From: Lutjanus erythropterus
Lineage: Eukaryota > Chordata > Actinopteri > Lutjaniformes > Lutjanidae
Direction of reading: 5' to 3'
Assembly (NCBI GenBank): GCA_020091685.1
Contig: CM034607.1
Span: 19,273,221-19,337,220, forward strand
DNA: 64,000 nt
Part shown: piece by piece, positions 18,358 to 31,564 of the stretch
Layout of the letters: each line of letters opens with the position of its first letter
Numbering within the stretch: the first letter of the stretch is position 1
Made by a program: the position numbers and the translations under genes
Notes under the pieces: generated by a model
Databases searched by the model: none
The model's input: only the letters and a program-made list of their open reading frames with translations
Told to the model about the DNA's origin: nothing

Positions 18358-20991
18358 ATGGCTTCATCCTGTACACAGCTGTGTCTACAATGCAGAAACC
18401 TTCTTTGCTCCAAGACAGTGGCTACCACATGGAGACATTCCACTCAGCTTCGCTACTGCACTACTGTCACAGGGTTACCCACCAAAATCTTAAATGGATC
18501 ATCAGTTATCAGGGGGAATCACACAGCAACTCAGGCAAGACAGAGGTGGAAGCAACAGATGTTCTGTTACAGTGACTTTACTGCCAAAAATCTGGCAACT
18601 GAGGCAAAAGAAGAAGAGCACGTTGATGAACTGTCAACAGCTGGTGTTGCAGTGTACAAGAGCCCCCTGCTGCCAGTCAGAGATGCTGAGAGCCAGATGT
18701 CATTAGGTATGTAGTAGTTTGGTGTTGTTGACCACAAGAAGCTTTTAATTTAACATTAGAATTAAACTTTATATTTGATTTTTGTTTTTTAAAATCTTCA
18801 GTTGAATAGCTTGTTTTGTCTTTACCAGATCTGGATGCTGTTGCTGAGTTTTCAGCATTAGAGGAGATTGGTGATGAAGAAGCTGCTAGTATATCTGTTC
18901 CTCCTGCCATGCCACCAGCCTCCACTTCTCTTAGAGACTATGTTGACCAGTCTGAGACACTCAGCAAACTGGTACAGCTAGGTAATTAAACCACAGACTT
19001 ATTGTTGAAATATTGTTGAGCATATTCAGATGTATTACTACTCACTCATTTGTGATCAATCATCCTCTCATTGCAGGTGTAAACCTGTGGAAGCTTGAAC
19101 AAAGGCCCAGCGTGGGCTCCATGCTGCTGAGGCTTGACTTCAACACAGATGTGGCCCCAAGGCTGCTGTTTCTCAAAGAGATCGGGGTGGATGACTCTCG
19201 CTTTGGCTACATCATCACGCACAACCCCTTCATTCTCACAGAGGATTTGGCAAATCTGCAGACCAGGTGACATGAAAGATCTAAGAAACAGGAACGTTAT
19301 TGAACACTGTAGTAGTGAAAGTTGCACCGCAGAGAAGGAAAATTACCCATCATCACTTAACCATCCATTATTTCCCATCCTTATAACTGATCCTTTTAAA
19401 TTGTTACCCATCATTATCACTCATCCATCCACTATCTCCATCTTTATAACTCATGATGTTAAAATAGGATAAACAATTATGTCCCCAGTCACACAATTCA
19501 AGCCCATGCCGACTTCGTATGTTTAGGGTTAGGATTAATAATCCAATAATTTCTTATTTATTTTCAGATACACATAATCTGATTGTGCAACATGTCTTCT
19601 CTTTCATTAAAACCAAATGAAACAGGCTTTTACAAACACAACAGACTTGCATGCTGCTACCATTAAAAACCTACTTAAAGGTCAAATCTGGAACGTGTGG
19701 TAGTATCTGCAGTACCCGGCCCTCTGCTTTTCCTTACTTTTTCTCATTGTTTTACTGTGCTGGGGATGTTTCATCAACCCTAGACATTGGTATTTGACAT
19801 CCTGATGCATTCATGAACAGCTCAAAAAGGTCCTACTGACTGTACCTTTAAAAAAAAAAAGAGAGACAGATTTTCATTTTTAGTTTTAAGTTATAATCCT
19901 TAGGATTTTAATGAAATTAAACCATGTTGATACCACTATGGTCAGTATTTTTTCAGCAGTAGTCAGTCAGTGTATTCACATTCTGTAATTACTTTTCTAT
20001 ATTTCTATTCTATAATGATAATAATAATTCTATAATGTTGTCTTTTTTGTTCTTTCCAAGGGTGAACTATCTGAAGTCAAAGAAGTTCAGCTCTGAGACT
20101 GTTGCATCCATGGTGTCCAGAGCTCCATATCTGCTTAACTTCAGTGTGAAGAGGCTGGACAACAGACTGGGCTTCTATCAGCAGCAACTCAGCCTCAGTG
20201 ATTCTAATGTAAGCACCCTTAACTGATGGAGAGGAATCTGGGACACGGGTGTATCTTAGCAAGAATTCATGATTGTCTTTGTACAGTGTGTTACGTATGT
20301 ATGTGTTGTGATTAATTCACAAAAAGAAATAGAAATAATAACTAATTTTGTTTCTCTCGTCAGACACGGAAAATTGTAGCTCGTCTCCCCAGACTACTGT
20401 GTGGCAGTTTGGAGCCTGTTAAAGAAAATCTGAAGGTACTGAATGACAAAATATATTATTAAAAAACATTGAGTATCATAGAGGTGTTTAAATACCTCTT
20501 GTAAATGTCCTCCACAGGTATGTGAAATAGAGCTCGGCTTTAAGGAAAATGAGATCCAACACATAGTTCTCACTGTCCCAAAAGTGTTGACCGCCAATAA
20601 AAGGAAGCTAACGCAAATCTTTGACTTCCTCCACAACACCATGAAGGTGCCACACCATCTGATCACCAAGTTCCCACAGGTAGATTGACTGCAGTTGGTT
20701 GTTTGGCTTTGTTTAGGATCAATTTGAACTGATTTCTTTGTGTATTTTGTCCATGTTCAGAGTTGTAACTTGTGCATCTGATGTTTCCTATCATAGGTCC
20801 TCAATAGCAAGTACCTACGCATTAGAGAGCGCCACCTGTTCCTTGAGTACCTTGGAAAGGCTCAGTATGACCCAGCACTGCCCAACTACGTCCCCCTGGA
20901 CCACCTGGTGTCTTTACCTGATGAGACTTTTTGCACTGAGCTGGCTTTGGCCACATTGGAAGATTTTTATTTGTTCCAGAAGACACTTTGA
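18358..20991 (+). CDS. mterf3: Mitochondrial transcription termination factor 3
   Basis: Mitochondrial matrix protein of the MTERF family; in mammals it represses mtDNA transcription and supports mitoribosome assembly. Seven coding exons: 18358-18706, 18829-18981, 19077-19266, 20061-20208, 20364-20435, 20518-20679, 20797-20991, joining in frame to 422 residues (human 417). The N-terminus is Arg/Cys-rich and poor in acids, as expected for a transit peptide. The conserved [20 protein letters not shown] segment precedes MTERF helical repeats from about residue 165 to 400, with landmarks [36 protein letters not shown] and [12 protein letters not shown]. It ends FYLFQKTL like its mammalian counterpart. 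The start has a good context (AATTGCCATGG). UQCRB follows on the same strand about 1.1 kb downstream. Confidence 0.96.
19344..19465 (+). repeat. Two-copy 61-base tandem repeat in MTERF3 intron 4
   Basis: Unit 1 (19344-19404) and unit 2 (19405-19465) share TACCCATCAT, CATCCA, ATC(C/T)TTATAACT and an 'A-T-GTT' end. The two units have diverged moderately. Confidence 0.6.
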
Positions 20992-21154
20992 TTCTTCATG
21001 AGGGGACATTAAAAAGGACTTCAGAAAACAAGTGCTGAATCACATAGAACAAATACCATAATATCCGATACATGCAGAAATCTTTAAGCATGTAGTGCAT
21101 CAACCTAGTTATCAGTTATTATAATACTATGTTTGCTTTGTAAATGTGATGTCT

Positions 21155-21160
21155 AATAAA
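21155..21160 (+). other. MTERF3 polyadenylation signal
   Basis: AATAAA about 165 bases after the MTERF3 stop, followed by a TG/T-rich stretch (GTCAGTTCTTCTGCC). Confidence 0.7.
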
Positions 21161-21621
21161 TGTACACAATTTATGTCAGTTCTTCTGCCTGAAATGCTGC
21201 TCTTTTTTTATTTCAGCTGTGAATACAATGATCATCCATCATATATTGAAAACTGGCACTACCACTACTTTACTACTACATTTGTATGACAGCAATAGTT
21301 TCAGCAGATTTAGATATTATGTACAAAACATAAAATCAGCTTGTTCATTGTTATGCTGTAGATCTTAAATAACCTGTATGGTTACTGAAAATAATTTAAA
21401 ATACTGTTTAAGTGTGATACAAATTGGAATACTGATCAATGAATTGATTAATTGATTAATGAATTAATCAACTACTGAAAGAGGCCAGTCCATTGCATAA
21501 TGAGTAGTTTTACTTGGAATACTTCAGGTCTGATTTGCTGCAATTACTGTTACTCAAGTAAGATTTTGAATTCAGAACTTAAAATTGTAATTGAGTACTT
21601 TTACATTCTGGACTTACTACC

Positions 21622-21623
<2 letters not shown>

Positions 21624-21677
<54 letters not shown>
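21624..21677 (+). repeat. (AAT)n microsatellite
   Basis: About 18 uninterrupted ATA/AAT units. They give a spurious poly-isoleucine reading frame. Confidence 0.95.
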
Positions 21678-21681
<4 letters not shown>

Positions 21682-22099
21682 AACAAAGGTGTGCATTTTA
21701 TATTGTAAAGCTTGTGCAAATTATATGTTTTAATACCTTTTATGTATAGATTCAGATATAGAAGAAATGTATGGTTTGATATGGGCAGTCAGCATGATAA
21801 GTTTGTCTTTTTGCTTAGAAATTTTGATTTGTCAGTATAAAACTTGGTCCAAAGTATAAGGAGGTTCAAATACAATAAAGATATCTAGTTCTTTTACATC
21901 AAATTAATCAACTGTGTTCATATAATTACACTTACACGTTTTTAGAGTCTTCAAAAACGTTATTTTTTTAAATATTTATTTTTATTATTCCCGAAACTTC
22001 CAAACAAACTGTAAACATGTAATGTAAAGTTGCGCAAGAGTCTATTGACCTGAATAGAACTTACCCACAATGCACCGCTGTCTTTCTCAGTGGTAAAAA

Positions 22100-24424
22100 A
22101 TGGCGTCGAGGGCACCAGGTAAACGAATATTGCTCCTTTCTAACATCACCAATCTTTAAATTTGTTTGATACAGATCGTTTCATACTGCTGTGGCGAGAT
22201 GCGTATAATAACATAACAAGTAATATTGTCTACTGTTAATTTTATTCGACTGAAGATGGCTTTTGGCGCATTTGACTTGTGTGTGTCCTCTAGTGTCCCC
22301 GTGCTGCTGGTTAGCTAACGTTAGCTTAACGCTAGACACTAATCACAGTAAAAATATTTATATTGCAACCAGGCACTCACTCTGCTGTTCCCTTTAGTAA
22401 TTAAACGCATATTAATTTGTACGAAACGGCTGATTTTGCGTCTAATTATAAATTATTTTAGACTGTAACATCTTTCACGTTACTCTGATGTCATCTTATG
22501 TTAGCTAGCTCCATACCATTAACGCTACAGCTAACCTTACTGCTGTGTTGTGTCATCTGTCATTTTAAAGCACTTACAGATGTTAGATCGTTTCGCAAGG
22601 ACAAATTATGTACTGTTTGTCATCCAAGGCCTAATGTCTTTATCAGAGAGCATGGTTTGAGCATAATCAATAACTTCAGTGACTTTCATAATTTGTTGTT
22701 CTATGAGAAACAGTCCTTTTCCAAAACTTTATTAAGAACAGTTCAGTAAAATAATTCTAGTAGGGTTTTTAAACAATATAACATACTCAAATAATAATGA
22801 TATGTGGTAAATATTAATGTTCTTGAGGGAAGGCATGTTCACATTCCAGTTGTATTTGTGAGGCATTTAACAGTCCTCAATTTGATTTATTTACTCAGTC
22901 AGACATTTTATCTCAAATCATTTATATTGGGGGTTGTCACAATATCAGAATTACAAAGCTCGATGCAGTGTTGCCAAATGCAAAATACAGCAATATCGTA
23001 CTGCAGCATTAAAAATTATTATATTTTAAAAAGGTCATATATACAGAAAACCTGGGAAGTGGTTAGGCACTGCACCAAATGGCAAAACTATGCCAAGTGA
23101 ACCATATTACACGAAGGCTCCATAGTGCAAATAGGACAGCAATAAATTATTGTATATATTGCATAGTCAGCCTTTTTTGGGGGAATTATTTATTATGTAT
23201 TGTGCAGTTTGTAAAATTATGGTACAAATGCGATAATTATTGTACATCTGGCAACACTGTCAAGACCTCTTTCAATACCACAGCAAAAAAAGCCTCAGCC
23301 AGGTAAAATGTCCCATTGATAATCCCTATGGCAAAACTGTAATGTTACTGGACAATGGACATGAATGGAAGAGATATTTAATAGTTTCAGGTTCTTCAAG
23401 ACAGAAACAGCAAGAGTCAACTTCAAAACTAATATGAGGAACTAGGTTGTCTGCTATTATATAATATCTGATGTATTTTTGATTTTCAGATGGTCTAATA
23501 CTCTAAAATGTCAGTAATCTGATAGGTTAAAGGGCAGGATAAATAAAATTGTACTTAAAAAGTACTTATGCGTCACTGTTGAAACTCCTTCCACTGTGCA
23601 TGTGATGGATACATACTTGAATTTGTTCTTCCCTAAACTCCAGTTTGTGCTGCCTGACTGGTCCTGTCTCTGTGTCTTTCTCATCATGTTCACAGTCGCG
23701 ACAGGCCGGCTCATGCTTGGGTTCCGCAAATGGTACTTCAACATGTGTGGCTTCAACAAGCTTGGTAAGCTCAAAGAATGCTTTTTTGGCCAAAATACTC
23801 AGATCTTAAAGAAGTGCTTGTTGTTTTGAGGCTACTATACATCATGAATGTAGGGAAAATATGATCATGTATCACTGATTTTCCATTTAGCATCTTCATT
23901 ATTGCTGTTGCTTGTTTTTTGTGTCAGGCTTAATGCGCGATGACACAGTTCATGAGGATGCAGATGTGAAGGAGGCCCTGAGGAGGCTTCCGGAGGACCA
24001 GTACAATGCGAGGATATTCAGGGTCAAGAGAGCCTTGGATCTGTCCATGAAGCAGCAGATTCTCCCAAAAGAGCAGTGGACAAAATATGAAGAGGTACAC
24101 AAAACTAATTCAAATAGGGAGGTGGGGTTTAAAGTACACATGATATCATACTAGTACATGGAGGGAGTTGCAGTAGCACTTAAATAGAAAAGGAAAAATC
24201 AAAGGTAGATTTTGGAAGATTACAATCATCTAATCTCCCTTTAACTAACCTTACCTGCAAAGTGTTAGAATCTAGAATGATTCAAGCGGTGATGTTGATA
24301 TATACTGATTTCACTTGTTAACCTCATATTTTTCTTATCTTTTCAGGATGTCCATTACCTGACACCTTATCTGGACGAGGTGATCCGTGAGAGGAAAGAG
24401 AGAGAGGAGTGGATGAAGAAGTAG
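22100..24424 (+). CDS. uqcrb: Cytochrome b-c1 complex subunit 7 (14 kDa)
   Basis: Nuclear-encoded, matrix-facing subunit of respiratory complex III (QCR7 family), needed for complex assembly and near the ubiquinone site. Four exons: 22100-22118, 23696-23764, 23928-24094, 24347-24424, in phases 1, 1 and 0, giving 110 residues (human 111). Family landmarks are [53 protein letters not shown] and a charged end [12 protein letters not shown]. Exon 1 has only 19 coding bases (MASRAP plus one base), so it is easily missed. The gene is tandem with MTERF3 on the same strand, as in the ancestral block. A probable ATTAAA poly(A) signal lies at 24529-24534. Confidence 0.97.
22966..23259. mobile_element. 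hAT-like non-autonomous element (MITE) in UQCRB intron 1
   Basis: Begins CAGTGTTGCCAAATG (22966-22980) and ends with the inverted CATCTGGCAACACTG (23245-23259): 15-base terminal inverted repeats with one mismatch. A CAGTGTTGCC end is typical of hAT-superfamily termini. No clear 8-base target duplication is visible, so the insertion is old or the edges are trimmed. It has no transposase. Confidence 0.65.
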
Positions 24425-24528
24425 ACGGTTCCTGGTCAAAGCTTTTAATCCTTGTCTTTGGTCGGTGCATGGTTGTCCCCTGATGTAATATTTAAATGAA
24501 ATGTGGTGATCTATATAAGACAGTGCCC

Positions 24529-24534
24529 ATTAAA
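24529..24534 (+). other. UQCRB polyadenylation signal (ATTAAA)
   Basis: ATTAAA about 105 bases after the UQCRB stop. This is the common variant signal. Confidence 0.6.
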
Positions 24535-26229
24535 GAAATGTACATTTTGGAAGCTGTGGCAGTGTCATCTTTTTATGTAATGGATAGTTGGCATTGCTAA
24601 ATTGATGGATTTGGATCAGTCCCATGTTGCAAATTTGTGCCGTTTACCTTTACAAATCCAGTTATATGCAACATATAAACCAGAATATAAACATAAGGAC
24701 ATGTACAATGGAAACAGGTAATACAACATCCAAGGCAAACATCAAGTATCTAACATACCCACTACAGTACCTACACCTACCTGCACTGCACATCTATTTG
24801 ACTCACAGACTATAGGAAGCACTGTGAAGACAATAACAATCCTCTGTTTAGATAACATCATGTCATGTATACAGGGGTGGAAGTTTTCACATCCTTTACA
24901 GAAGTAAAAGTCCTAATACCACACTGTAAAAATACAGGACTAATGATTATTTTATGGACTGATCTGCTGATCACCATTCGTTCATTAATCCTAATCCATT
25001 GCTTGTTTAGTTTATAGAAATAAGTAGTGAGAAATGCTGTCACAACCCCAGAGCCCCAAGTGACACAAATTATTTTATCCAACCAGCAGTCCTAACCTGA
25101 AAATCAATTATTAGAAATACATTAACGTTATTAGAGCTATCAAAATAGTTGGCAATTAACTTTCTGTCATTCAAGCAATTAGATTAATCTATTAAATTAA
25201 GTAATTGGATTTACTGACTAATTGTTTCAGATGTAGCTGTATAAACTGTTAGAAAGTTTAATTTATAACAAAGCATATTTTGTACACTTTTAGTATGTTT
25301 TCAGAGTTAAAATCTCATTTGTGAAGTAACTAAAGCTGTCAGACGTATGAAGTGATGTAAAAAATACAATATTCCCTCTGATGGAGTGGAAGTAGAAAGT
25401 GCCATGAAATAAAAATACTCAAGTACAAGTACAATATTTGAGCAAATTTACTTAGTTATATTCCACCACTTTCTGTATATGATTTTAATCCATACAAATC
25501 AAACAAATGAACTATTTTCACAGTGTTTGTCTCACGCTGTGTGGGGGACAGTGCTTTGCTGGCTAACTACTAGCACTACACTGAAATAAATAATAGTTGT
25601 GTAATTTAGCGTATGAGCACAGCTTTGAAAGGGATGAAATTATTTGCAGGGGTCACTGATAGTCAACAAAAGCATTAACATTTCTATCAGGTTTGACAGT
25701 TCTGGTCAGCTGTACACAAATGTCTGTTTTTTACATTTAAATGGATAGTTCACACAAAAATGAAAATTCAGTCATTTTCTACTCACGCTCATCCCGATTG
25801 AGGGTTGGGTTTATTTTGTTAGTCTGCAAAACACTGCTGGAGTTTCACAGGAAAACAGCATAGCAGAATCTCCCAAACAATCGAATTTAATGGTAACCAG
25901 TTTTCAAACATAAAAAATAACTGGGAAAAAAAAGCTATGCCAGACAAGCAGTATGGAGATACCACTGCACATGGTCACACCACACACACCCAGTTCAGAC
26001 AGTGTGCATGTGTCATGACCGTGGCTCCAAGCTAAAGATATACAGTGAAGATTCAGGCTGAAAACATTTTTGGGTGAGCTATCCCTTAAGAAGCTGGAAC
26101 CAGCAAATGTTTTATATTTTTTGTTGAAAAATGACTGAAACGATTAATTGATTATCACAATAGTTGGCAACTAATTTTCTTGCAATGGACTAACTGATTA
26201 AATATCTAATCGTTGCAGCTCTAAACCCA
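24535..26229. other. Intergenic UQCRB-LRRC14B (convergent 3' ends)
   Basis: Two genes point at each other across this stretch. It is mostly repeat-derived: AATTAGATTAATC-type tails at about 25130-25240 and 26130-26225, and the element at 25743-26085. The LRRC14B 3' UTR lies at the right end, but its poly(A) site is unclear. Confidence 0.5.
25743..26085 (+). mobile_element. GGATAGTTCAC-type non-autonomous element
   Basis: The left end GGATAGTTCACACAAAAATG and right end CATTTTTGGGTGAGCTATCC are inverted complements with few mismatches. This terminal motif is widespread in fish genomes. There is no coding capacity. The internal AGAATCTCCCAAACA and ACCAGTTTTC segments are shared in inverse orientation with 50965-51300. 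Confidence 0.75.
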
Positions 26230-29200
26230 TTAATCATCTTTCATAGCCTGCGATCTCCTGTTGTCCACATCAGTTATGGTTCCTATGAAGGTCCCAACAA
26301 TGCTGTTAAAATGTTTTAATATGGACACTCCCAGCTCATTGCTGGTCTCATTAATGTCTGGGTCGTAGGCCCCCATGAGTGGGGTGCAGACCTCCACACT
26401 CCCTCTACCGGCTCCCTCCAGGATCCCCATCAGCTGATCTCTGACCTCCCCGAACAGCTCCTTGTTGTACCGCAGCAGGACCGAATCATCCAGAGGATAC
26501 GTAACATCTTCAGAGTAGCAGTCACGGGGAACCGGCACCTCTATGTACTTCAACTTGGGAAAGCTTGTAGACAGCATGGAGAACAACCTGCGCAGGGCTG
26601 CAGAGGTCAGAGGGTTCCCCAGGACTTTGAGTTCCTCCAGCGCCTGACATGAAGCCAGAGCGTTAGTGAAGGCGTCCATGTGCTCGTCCTCTATGTTACA
26701 CTCTTCAAGGGCCAGGCTGGACAACGTGGCTGAACAACGGCCGAGCAATTTGTGGAAAGAGGTGGAGAAAGATGTGAAGACGTCATGGCCGCTGATGTCC
26801 AGGCGGACCAGGGCCTCACTGTGGAGGCTGTTGGACAGGTACGTCATGTCCACACGGTTCAGGCGGCAGTTAGCCAGCTCCAGGCACTGCAGGGGAGTGT
26901 TCAGAGGACTGGGTAGAAAATAGAGAGGGATAAGGAAATTACTTAGATGAAATGTCCATAGTACCAGAACTGAACACAACTGTAAGTTTGGATGTGGCGA
27001 GTAGAAAGCATAAGTTATCCCAGGCCACCTTTCATATAAGGCAGGTCTAGACTGAACTTTCTATAAGAGGGGTGCCCAAACATTTTTCCATGAAAGGCCA
27101 AAACTGAAACCTATTTTACTGTTTTAAGGTACAAAATGGTACTATGACATACATATAAAAAAACTACTACATATTTTGTTCATATTTTGTTGATTCAGGA
27201 GCCTCCTGTGGTCAAAAGCTGACTGTAATAACCAAAAAATGTAACATCATCAACAATATTATCAAAATAAAAATGTCCCATTTCTTATTTTTAACTGGTT
27301 AACATCTGACTCAATGTAACTTTAGCTGGAAAAATGTAAACACAGGCTCATTTCCTTTGCTTTCACAGAGCATCTGACCTGGTGACAGCCAATAAAAACA
27401 GCTATACAGAAATAGCCGATCTTCTCACGGATGGTCTGGTTTGCTTATGTAGGGAATGTAGAGGCATTAGTACTAAATTGAGACGGTTTCATAACCATTT
27501 AAAAACTCTCTCTAGTAGCTTTAAGGAGCGTTTACCTATTAAAAAATAATTTTAAAAAGTGTGAATACTGATTTGTACTATAATTTTTGCAAGATTGATT
27601 TTTTTTCTCCCTAGAAACACCTGGCAGGCCGACAAGTTTGAATAGCTGTTAGTATTTTACTGGGGACTTTTGTCTTGTATTGCATTTTCATATGTTGTGA
27701 TACTGTATGGCTGCTACCTTGGCCATGTCTGTCTTGTAAAATAGATTTTTTATCTTAATGGGACTTCCTGGTAAAATCAAAATAAAACATGCCAGGCTGA
27801 GACTGGCAGCTTTGTTGTTTGGGGTTTCTGGTCCTCTTCTATTCCTGACCTGAACTGCAAAGTCTGTCCAGCAGGTCTCTGGCTAACCTGCAGCTGTGAC
27901 CAGGTGCAGCTGTTTGTCCGTACTCTGGCATTAAGTCAACAATTTTAAAAACAAAATACCCCCCATTGTTTAACAAGAACTTCAGAGCTGGAATGTGTCG
28001 TGATGTTCGTTATTGTGAGCTATATTAAAGCTCTTGATGCTGCAGTGTGGATGTCACCTCGTTCACATAAATATCCGTCCAAACAAGGACACCTTGTTGT
28101 CCTTCTCCACCACTCTCTCTGTCCAGTTACTCACTTCAGCAGCCTGCGCAGGTGTCCAGTCAGAGTAGAGAAGCCAACATAGAGCTCTGTCAGGTTCCCT
28201 AGTTGTGCCAGCAGGTTGCCGATGACGGCCAGCAGATCTTCATCATCAGCACCCAGCCTCCTCACGTCCAGCGCCCCGGGCGGCAGGGTCAAAGACTGTA
28301 ACATAGGGAACTCCACCCTGGACAGCAGCACCTCCAGGTGTACGGCTTCCAGGGGAACATTGTGGACCACCTCCAGCTTGGAAATGGCCTCGGGCTCTGC
28401 CAGGCGAAGAACATAGAACAGCTGCTTGAGAGTGAGGGAATCAGCCCGAAAACTGACAAAGCGAAGCTTCAGTGGACAGTAGCGGAGGAGCAGGAAGGCC
28501 TGAGCCACCAGCTCATAGTTGCGGCCTGTGACGTAGCCGTTCAAACGGACATCGATAGAGGTCTCAAAAGCAGATCGGGACACGTCCGCGGCTTGCATGG
28601 CCACCATGGTCTCATAGCACATTTGGGTCAAGAGCTGGGTTCTTGCCCATCGACCCATGGTGGACTTGCAGGGACAGTCCTGGTGTTCGACATCCTTCAG
28701 GGAAGTCAGGTCCACCGCATGCAAGCTCTTGGCGTAGGTTCTTGGAGGAGACAGCACGTAATCCTTTAAGGGAAAATGATTGTATAGTCAGTTTATGATG
28801 ATTTTAAACCAGTAACAAGTCAAAGCAGGTGTATTTAAACTAGTTAAACTGCAAAACATGGCACGGGAAAATGCAACTAAAACATGAGTATGACATAAAT
28901 ATTATTGATGTACAATATTGTATTTTTGCTGGTATCCAATGTATAATAATATTTTCCAACTTATTTTGGTCGATTGCTGAATTCTGGAATTAATGTATTA
29001 TCCTGTTTACTCTTATTGAGATGGCCCATTGGCAGATGCAGACATAGAATACAGTGCTTTTCAAAATAAAATACAAAGCTTTTCAAAATAAAAATGCAAT
29101 GCTTTTTAAAATGTACATATTCAGTGGGCAAAATAAGAAAACTACTACTGACTGTTTTGGAGCACTACATATCACAGACAGACTCACATGCGCCCTTTAA

Positions 29201-29620
29201 GTGTCATTTTGTTGACAAAAATATCAGCATTTCATGACAAAACCAATATTTAATTTTGAAGCCTTTATCTGCTGATACTGATGACGTACCATTAATAATG
29301 CATACTTATTGAATATAATAAGGCATTTAAATCCATTTAAGTACCTTTAATCCAGTTAGAATAGCCTTGAGACAAAGCCGGCAGGTGCGGGAGGTGAGGT
29401 CCATTTGACAGTCGGCCGTCTTTCCCAGCAGCCTCTGCAGGTTGAGCTCAGGCAGAGGCCACGTCTGGACCAAGTCATGGAGCAGGTCAGCCTCCTCGTG
29501 GAGGTAGCAGGCCTTGAAGAGAAGTGGAAAGAGATTAAAAGACACACAGTGGAGGTTCTCCAGAGCACTTGGACCACTCTGGATGAAGCCCTCAGCAGCA
29601 AGGAATCGCAGTGACTTCAT
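26230..29620 (-). CDS. lrrc14b: Leucine-rich repeat-containing protein 14B
   Basis: Member of the PRAME/LRRC14 leucine-rich repeat family; in mammals it is mainly a heart and muscle gene of unclear role. Three exons on the minus strand: 29345-29620, 28135-28763, 26230-26908, in phases 0 and 2, giving 527 residues (human 514). The start [13 protein letters not shown] matches human MRSLRFISAEALV, and the [14 protein letters not shown] segment is typical of the family's N-terminal alpha-helical part. The LRR solenoid shows repeated L-x-L-x-x-C/N units, for example [37 protein letters not shown] and LKYIEVPVP. The reading frame is open upstream to 29881 (87 extra codons), but the family start, with a good context (AACATGAAG), was preferred. 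The neighbour NKD2 shares its human chromosome band. Confidence 0.94.
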
Positions 29621-31420
29621 GTTTCCAGGTTGTATTGTGAGTTTCCTGGTTTGTTGATGAGAGCTGCGGTCAAACAGCTCTCCCTGTGTCAGTGTTTTGC
29701 CTCCTTTGTTGATTTCCTCTGTTGCTGTCTGTCTCGGTGTTGTGCATGTATCTGGAACAAGGCTTGCTGTGGCGAGACAGGAGCAAGGCACGGGGGTCTC
29801 GTGGTAGGTAAGAGGGTGGTAGAGGTTATTAATAGAAGCAGCTGTCTCACGTCCTTCGTCGGGTTCAGTGTCCGTTTGCAACTCTTGCCAGAGAGATTAG
29901 TAGGAATAACATTTGAATGGCACGGGGAAACTTGTCATTATTCACACCTCTTTGTGAGGCCTACACGACACACAAAAGAAAACATTGTTGTGAGAGCAGA
30001 AATAGAACAGTGCAACACTAGAAACAATCAAGTCTGTATTACAGAGACTTTAGCAGTTTGTAATGTTTAATACATTCAACTATAGGTAGTCATAAGGTGC
30101 TGTTATTTACTTTTTCTCCTAACCTGCCTCAGTAAACTCTCTGCACACTCTGAAATTACATGTCACATGGTTGCAATGCATTATGGTCTACTGAGGCTTG
30201 TGTCGGACATGGGCCTCTTCCATGATGGATTTCTCCTCATATGAACATTAGTGCAGATGTGGAGTCTAAAAACAACCTGATGTTTTTTGGTTTACTGTTT
30301 ATTAGTCCGTTTTTTTCCCCCTTGTGTTTGTTGTTAAAATGAAGGAACAGGTGGTTTTGAACGATGATGAAGGATAAAAGATAAAAGAACTATATGTTAA
30401 ATATTGATTTATATTTAATATATTTAAGTTGATATGAAGATACAGATGTTGAGCTTTTGTGTTTATGTGGACGAAACATGGAATACTGTATGTCTTGTTT
30501 TATTTTTTCTTGAAGATTGATTTGTAGATGTGTATTTGGTATATAATTATAAATCTAAATAAAATATAAAAAAAAAAACAAAAAACAAAACCTGATACAT
30601 GCGAATGTGTCTCAATTTGTCAATATAATTACTGTATTGTGCCACTGGTATGGAAAAATATAACTAAAATCAACATATTCTGCCCAGAAATGCAGAATAT
30701 ATTACAAACAGTTGTTTGTACATTCAAGGGAAGCCTGTCTCCGTCGAATGAATTGCTGTGATTGTGTTAAAATTGTCACTACCATACATTAAAGAAAGAC
30801 AAGAAAACAAAGGACTTTGTGTTACTGTAATTTTAATATTAACTATAAATTATTAATTGTCATTTCAAGCACATGGGACTCAATTTTTCAATCCCCAGTG
30901 TTCTTTCTCAAACTATCAACTTAGAAATTATTCAGTAATTAAATATTTGTCAGAGGACTGTCCCTGAGGTTTCTTCCATTATCTCTCTTGTTAAAGGGAT
31001 TTTTTTTATTACTCAGTCGAGGGTCTACGAGACAGAGAGAGTCACACACTGTACAGACTGTAAAACCCCTGGAGGCAAATTGTGATTTATGATATTCTAA
31101 ATAGAATCTGACAATCTTGACTTGAGAACTGTGGACTCCAGTCACATGACTTGCACTCGAGTCACTAATTTGATGACTTTAGACTCAACTTAACAACGTG
31201 GACTTTAACACCAATGACTCATGACTTCAGTTGGACTTGAGCCTTTTGACTTAAAATATAATTCATACCTTCTCCCACATCCAAAGATTAAAAATTACAT
31301 TATTTAAAATGTGTGACATTTCATTTCCTGAATCACCTAAATACAAGACAGGGCAGAAACATACACAATTCATTCTGTTGTGGTTATATTATATTATATA
31401 TATAGTGTTGTAGAATAGGG

Positions 31421-31530
31421 AGCACCTTGGTAGCTGAATGGTTACAGTGCATGCTGGCCTTTGATGCATATCATACCCCACTTTATCCTGTTTCCTGTCT
31501 GCCTCTTCAGTGTCTCTATCTAACACATGA
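31421..31530 (+). repeat. tRNA-derived SINE-like fragment, plus strand
   Basis: AGCACCTTGGTAGCTGAATG followed by GTTACAGTGC resembles a tRNA-type A box (31431-31450); a TTTCCTGTCTGCCTC region follows. Decayed. Confidence 0.45.
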
Positions 31531-31564
31531 TATGATTAAGTTCAGTTGCTTTTTTTGTTTGTTT

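Larger units (their letters stand above)
20992..22099 (+). other. MTERF3 3' UTR and MTERF3-UQCRB intergenic
   Basis: MTERF3 3' UTR to about 21180, then AT-rich spacer with an (AAT)n microsatellite and a short AATCAATGAATTGATTAATTG-type repeat tail near 21420-21475. The right end is the UQCRB promoter. No coding sequence is supported. Confidence 0.6.

Noticed and set aside
21500..21733. Poly-isoleucine protein
   Set aside because: Translation of the (AAT)n microsatellite.
28338..28769. 143-residue plus-strand open frame
   Set aside because: Antisense to LRRC14B exon 2.
29630..30070. 146-residue plus-strand Cys-rich open frame
   Set aside because: Opposite strand of the LRRC14B 5' region; no splice support or recognisable domain.
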